Below, piece after piece: positions 5,469 through 7,506 of a stretch of DNA of 7,506 bases. The position numbers and the translations under genes are program-made. The stretch's first letter is position 1; the number at the start of each line of letters is the position of its first letter. The notes under the pieces were generated by a model. It was given only the letters and a program-made list of their open reading frames with translations. It ran no database searches and was not told the origin of the DNA. Where the stretch lies: the NCBI GenBank assembly GCA_030838025.1, contig JAUTXM010000057.1, forward strand, positions 1 through 7,506, written 5' to 3'. This DNA is from Acidimicrobiaceae bacterium. Lineage in GTDB: Bacteria > Actinomycetota > Acidimicrobiia > Acidimicrobiales > Palsa-688.

Positions 5469-6353
5469 TCATCGCTCATCCGCCCGGATGTGTGCCCGGG
5501 ATGCGGTTGGCGTGGTCGCCCAGCTGGCGAGCAGGTCCAGCGCTCCTTGCGAGCGGCTCAGAGGTTCGGCGCTGTAGACGAGGATCCGCTGGCCATTGTC
5601 GCCCGGCAGGTCGAGGGCCTCGTAGTCGAGCGTGAGGTCACCGACTACCGGGTGATGGAGCGTCTTTGCTCCGGTCCGATGGAACTTGACGTTGTGCGCG
5701 GCCCAACGAACACGGAACTCGTCGCTGCGGGTCGACAGCTCGCCGATGAGATCTGAGATCCGCTTGTCGTAGGGATCGCGACCGGCCTCGGCGCGCAGGA
5801 TGGCGACGGCATCATTGGCGATGCGCTCCCAGTCGTCGAAGAAGTCGTTTGCCTTCGGGCTCAGGAAGATGAACCGCGCCATGTTCGGTGTGCCGGTCGC
5901 GGTGTCGAAGACCGGGGCGTAGAGCGCGGCGCCGATCGTGTTCGCGGCGAGCAGGTCGAGACGGCCGTTGCGGACGTAGGCCGGCGCGGTGATCGAGTCC
6001 AGGATCCGCTGCACCGTCGGACGAACCCGATCCTGCGACGAACGTCGACGGGTGGCCGCGCCAGCGTTGGCAGCCCGGACGAGATCGAATAGGTGCGCCC
6101 GTTCGGCTTCGTCGAGTTGCAATGCCCGTGCGATCCCTTCGAGCACGTCGTCCGACACGCCGGCGGCGTTGCCGCGTTCGAGGCGCGTGTAGTACTCGAC
6201 GCTGATGCCGGCGAGCATCGCCGCTTCCTCGCGCCGCAGCCCCTTCACGCGGCGCGTGGTTCCGTAGACCGGCAGACCTGCCTGCTCGGGGGTGATCTTC
6301 GCTCGCCGCGAGGTCAGGAACTCTCGGATGTCGTTCCTCAGGTCCACGCTCAC
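5469..6353 (-). CDS. XRE-family transcriptional regulator with MmyB-like ligand-binding domain
   Basis: 294 codons from GTG 6353; GTG 6347 is equally possible and neither has a strong ribosome-binding site, so a leaderless start is conceivable. The N-terminus DIREFLTSRRAKITPEQAGL leads into a helix-turn-helix at about residues 37-61 (GLRREEAAMLAGISVEYYTR followed by LERGN). A dimerising helical stretch follows to about 95. The C-terminal MmyB-type PAS-like domain begins near 111 (TVQRILDSITAPAYVRNGRL) and ends with HHPVVGDLTLDYEALDLPGD and QRILVYSAEP at about 233-263. Members are actinobacterial repressors or activators that usually control an adjacent, often divergent, oxidoreductase gene. 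That matches this context: the dehydrogenase gene starts 136 bp away on the opposite strand. The TGA is followed closely by the cupin gene, so the two form an operon. The ligand is unknown. Confidence 0.92.
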   Translation of the reverse strand: MSVDLRNDIREFLTSRRAKITPEQAGLPVYGTTRRVKGLRREEAAMLAGISVEYYTRLERGNAAGVSDDVLEGIARALQLDEAERAHLFDLVRAANAGAATRRRSSQDRVRPTVQRILDSITAPAYVRNGRLDLLAANTIGAALYAPVFDTATGTPNMARFIFLSPKANDFFDDWERIANDAVAILRAEAGRDPYDKRISDLIGELSTRSDEFRVRWAAHNVKFHRTGAKTLHHPVVGDLTLDYEALDLPGDNGQRILVYSAEPLSRSQGALDLLASWATTPTASRAHIRADER

Positions 6354-6378
6354 CCACGCTACGACGCTGCTTCGAGAC

Positions 6379-6420
6379 GAGGGAGGCCCTGCCAGTACCC
6401 CTCTTGACCGGGACTCCCTC
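6379..6420. promoter_or_regulatory. Inverted repeat in the divergent intergenic region, candidate regulator site
   Basis: GAGGGAG (6379-6385) and CTCCCTC (6414-6420) are perfect 7-bp inverted arms 28 bases apart, between the regulator and dehydrogenase genes. TTGACC (6404-6409) lies between the arms and could be a -35 box reading toward the dehydrogenase gene, although no good -10 box follows at 17 bp. A site bound by the MmyB-type regulator is inferred from position. Confidence 0.35.
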
Positions 6421-6489
6421 AGTTCGGCGTTCTGCGGTTCCATGGACTCAGCGTCGGGCAGGACGTAACGACGACCGAAAGGAACTCAC

Positions 6490-7506
6490 ATGCGAGCTGC
6501 GCTGTTCAACGGACCCAAGGACATCACCGTCGGTGACCGCCCAGACCCGGCCATCCAGGTACCCACCGACGCGGTCGTGCGGGTGGTGCTGGCCTGCGTG
6601 TGCGGGTCGGACCTCTGGTACTACCGGGGCGAATCCGACCACACCGTCGGGTCGATCGGCCACGAGTTCATCGGCGTCGTCGAAGACATCGGTTCCGACG
6701 TCGACACCGTCTCCGTCGGCGATCTCGTGGTGGCGCCGTTCATCTTCAGTGACATGTCGTGCTCGCACTGTCTGAACGGGTCGACGATCTCGTGCGTCAA
6801 CGGTGGGAACTTCGGCAACGGCACCATCGATGGCGGCCAGGGCGAGGCGGTGCGCGTTCCGCTCGCTGGCAGCACGCTCGTGCCCGTCCCGGGGTCCGGT
6901 CATTCCGACGAGACGCTGAGATCGCTGCTCGCGCTGACGGACGTCATGTCGACCGGCCATCACGCGGCGATGAGCGCCGGCGTCAAGGAGGGCGCGAGCG
7001 TCGCGGTCGTGGGCGACGGCGCCGTCGGCCTGTCCGCGGTGCTGGCGTCGAAGCGGCTGGGCGCTGAACGGATCATCGCGTTGAGCCGCCACGCCGACCG
7101 CCAGCGACTGGCGCACAGCTTCGGAGCGACCGACATTGTCGATTCCCGCGGCGAGGAAGCGAACCACGCCGTCGTCGAGCTGACCGGAGGGATCGGCGTC
7201 GACGCAGCGCTCGAGTGTGTCGGCACGCAGCAGTCGATCGACACCGCGGCGGCGATCGCGCGACCGGGCTCGACCATTGGAATTGTCGGTGTCCCCCATG
7301 GCGAGGTGCCATTCAACCGGACGTTCTTCCGCAACGTGGGCTGGCGCGGCGGTCCTGCCCCGGCTCGCGTCTACATCCCCGAGTTGCTCGACGACGTCCT
7401 CGCCGGGACGATCAACCCGGGCCTGGTGCTCGACTACGAGACCGATCTCGACGCCATCCCGGAGGCGTACGCGGCAATGGACGAACGGCGGGCCATCAAG
7501 TCTCTC
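6490..7506 (+). CDS. Zinc-dependent alcohol dehydrogenase (MDR family), 3' end cut by the window edge
   Basis: 339 codons are visible from ATG 6490, with AAAGGA (6478-6483) 6 bases upstream; the last codon ends exactly at the edge without a stop. Family members have about 345 residues, so only a few codons are missing. Catalytic zinc ligands are Cys38 (in CVCGSD), His58 and Glu59 (GHEF), with Asp151 likely as a further ligand. The structural zinc lobe keeps Cys91, Cys94 and Cys102, with Asp88 in place of the first cysteine, a substitution I recall in this subfamily. The Rossmann nucleotide site is VVGDGAVG at 173-180 with SRHADRQ at 199-205; the basic residues after the second strand leave NADP possible as cofactor. 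It should oxidise an alcohol or reduce an aldehyde/ketone in the cytosol; the substrate is unknown. It is divergent from the MmyB-type regulator, its likely controller. Confidence 0.93.
   Translation, partial: MRAALFNGPKDITVGDRPDPAIQVPTDAVVRVVLACVCGSDLWYYRGESDHTVGSIGHEFIGVVEDIGSDVDTVSVGDLVVAPFIFSDMSCSHCLNGSTISCVNGGNFGNGTIDGGQGEAVRVPLAGSTLVPVPGSGHSDETLRSLLALTDVMSTGHHAAMSAGVKEGASVAVVGDGAVGLSAVLASKRLGAERIIALSRHADRQRLAHSFGATDIVDSRGEEANHAVVELTGGIGVDAALECVGTQQSIDTAAAIARPGSTIGIVGVPHGEVPFNRTFFRNVGWRGGPAPARVYIPELLDDVLAGTINPGLVLDYETDLDAIPEAYAAMDERRAIKSL

Noticed and set aside
6448..7299. A 283-codon minus-strand frame opposite the alcohol dehydrogenase
   Set aside because: Composition is Arg/Asp/His-rich without domain features, while the plus strand encodes a full MDR dehydrogenase.

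Overview
The window looks like a high-GC actinobacterial chromosome segment. The support is family content: a PIN-domain protein, an AAA-type ATPase with a C-terminal winged helix, an MmyB-type XRE regulator, a GtHNL-like cupin, a zinc alcohol dehydrogenase and an LtrA remnant. Genes use G/C-rich third positions and GTG starts. I cannot name the genus.

Layout, left to right: (1) the 3' end of a PIN-domain (VapC-like) gene ending at 180, followed by a compact hairpin; (2) about 600 bases with no convincing gene; (3) a five-fold TGTTAG-type repeat array at 9-10 bp steps, directly in front of a complete P-loop ATPase/wHTH gene (857-2080); (4) two paralogous small lipoprotein genes in tandem (2516-2992 and 3367-3828), each with its own homologous upstream region carrying a palindrome that abuts or overlaps a predicted -35 box; (5) a hypothetical gene of a common actinobacterial type (4216-4726) that is broken by a +1 frameshift near 4561-4600; (6) a short minus-strand remnant of an LtrA-family gene (4935-5051), cut off after the first conserved motif; (7) a minus-strand regulator-cupin pair (6353-5056), divergent from a zinc alcohol dehydrogenase gene that runs off the right edge (6490-7506).

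The right end (about 4950-7506) reads as a coherent metabolic module: an MmyB-type regulator, a small Mn/Fe-type cupin, the start of an LtrA membrane protein, and a divergent MDR dehydrogenase. The regulator probably controls both directions from the 136-bp intergenic region, which holds a 7-bp inverted repeat. The left and middle parts look accessory: a likely toxin, an orphan ATPase, duplicated lipoproteins of unknown function, a frameshifted gene, long non-coding gaps, and a breakpoint inside ltrA near 4945. This suggests that the region left of about 4945 was joined to the module by insertion or deletion.

The items most worth attention are the repeat array in front of the ATPase, the duplicated lipoprotein units with conserved operator-like palindromes, and the LtrA breakpoint. 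No complete, recognisable new defence or mobile system is evident. No rRNA, tRNA, CRISPR array or intact transposase was seen.
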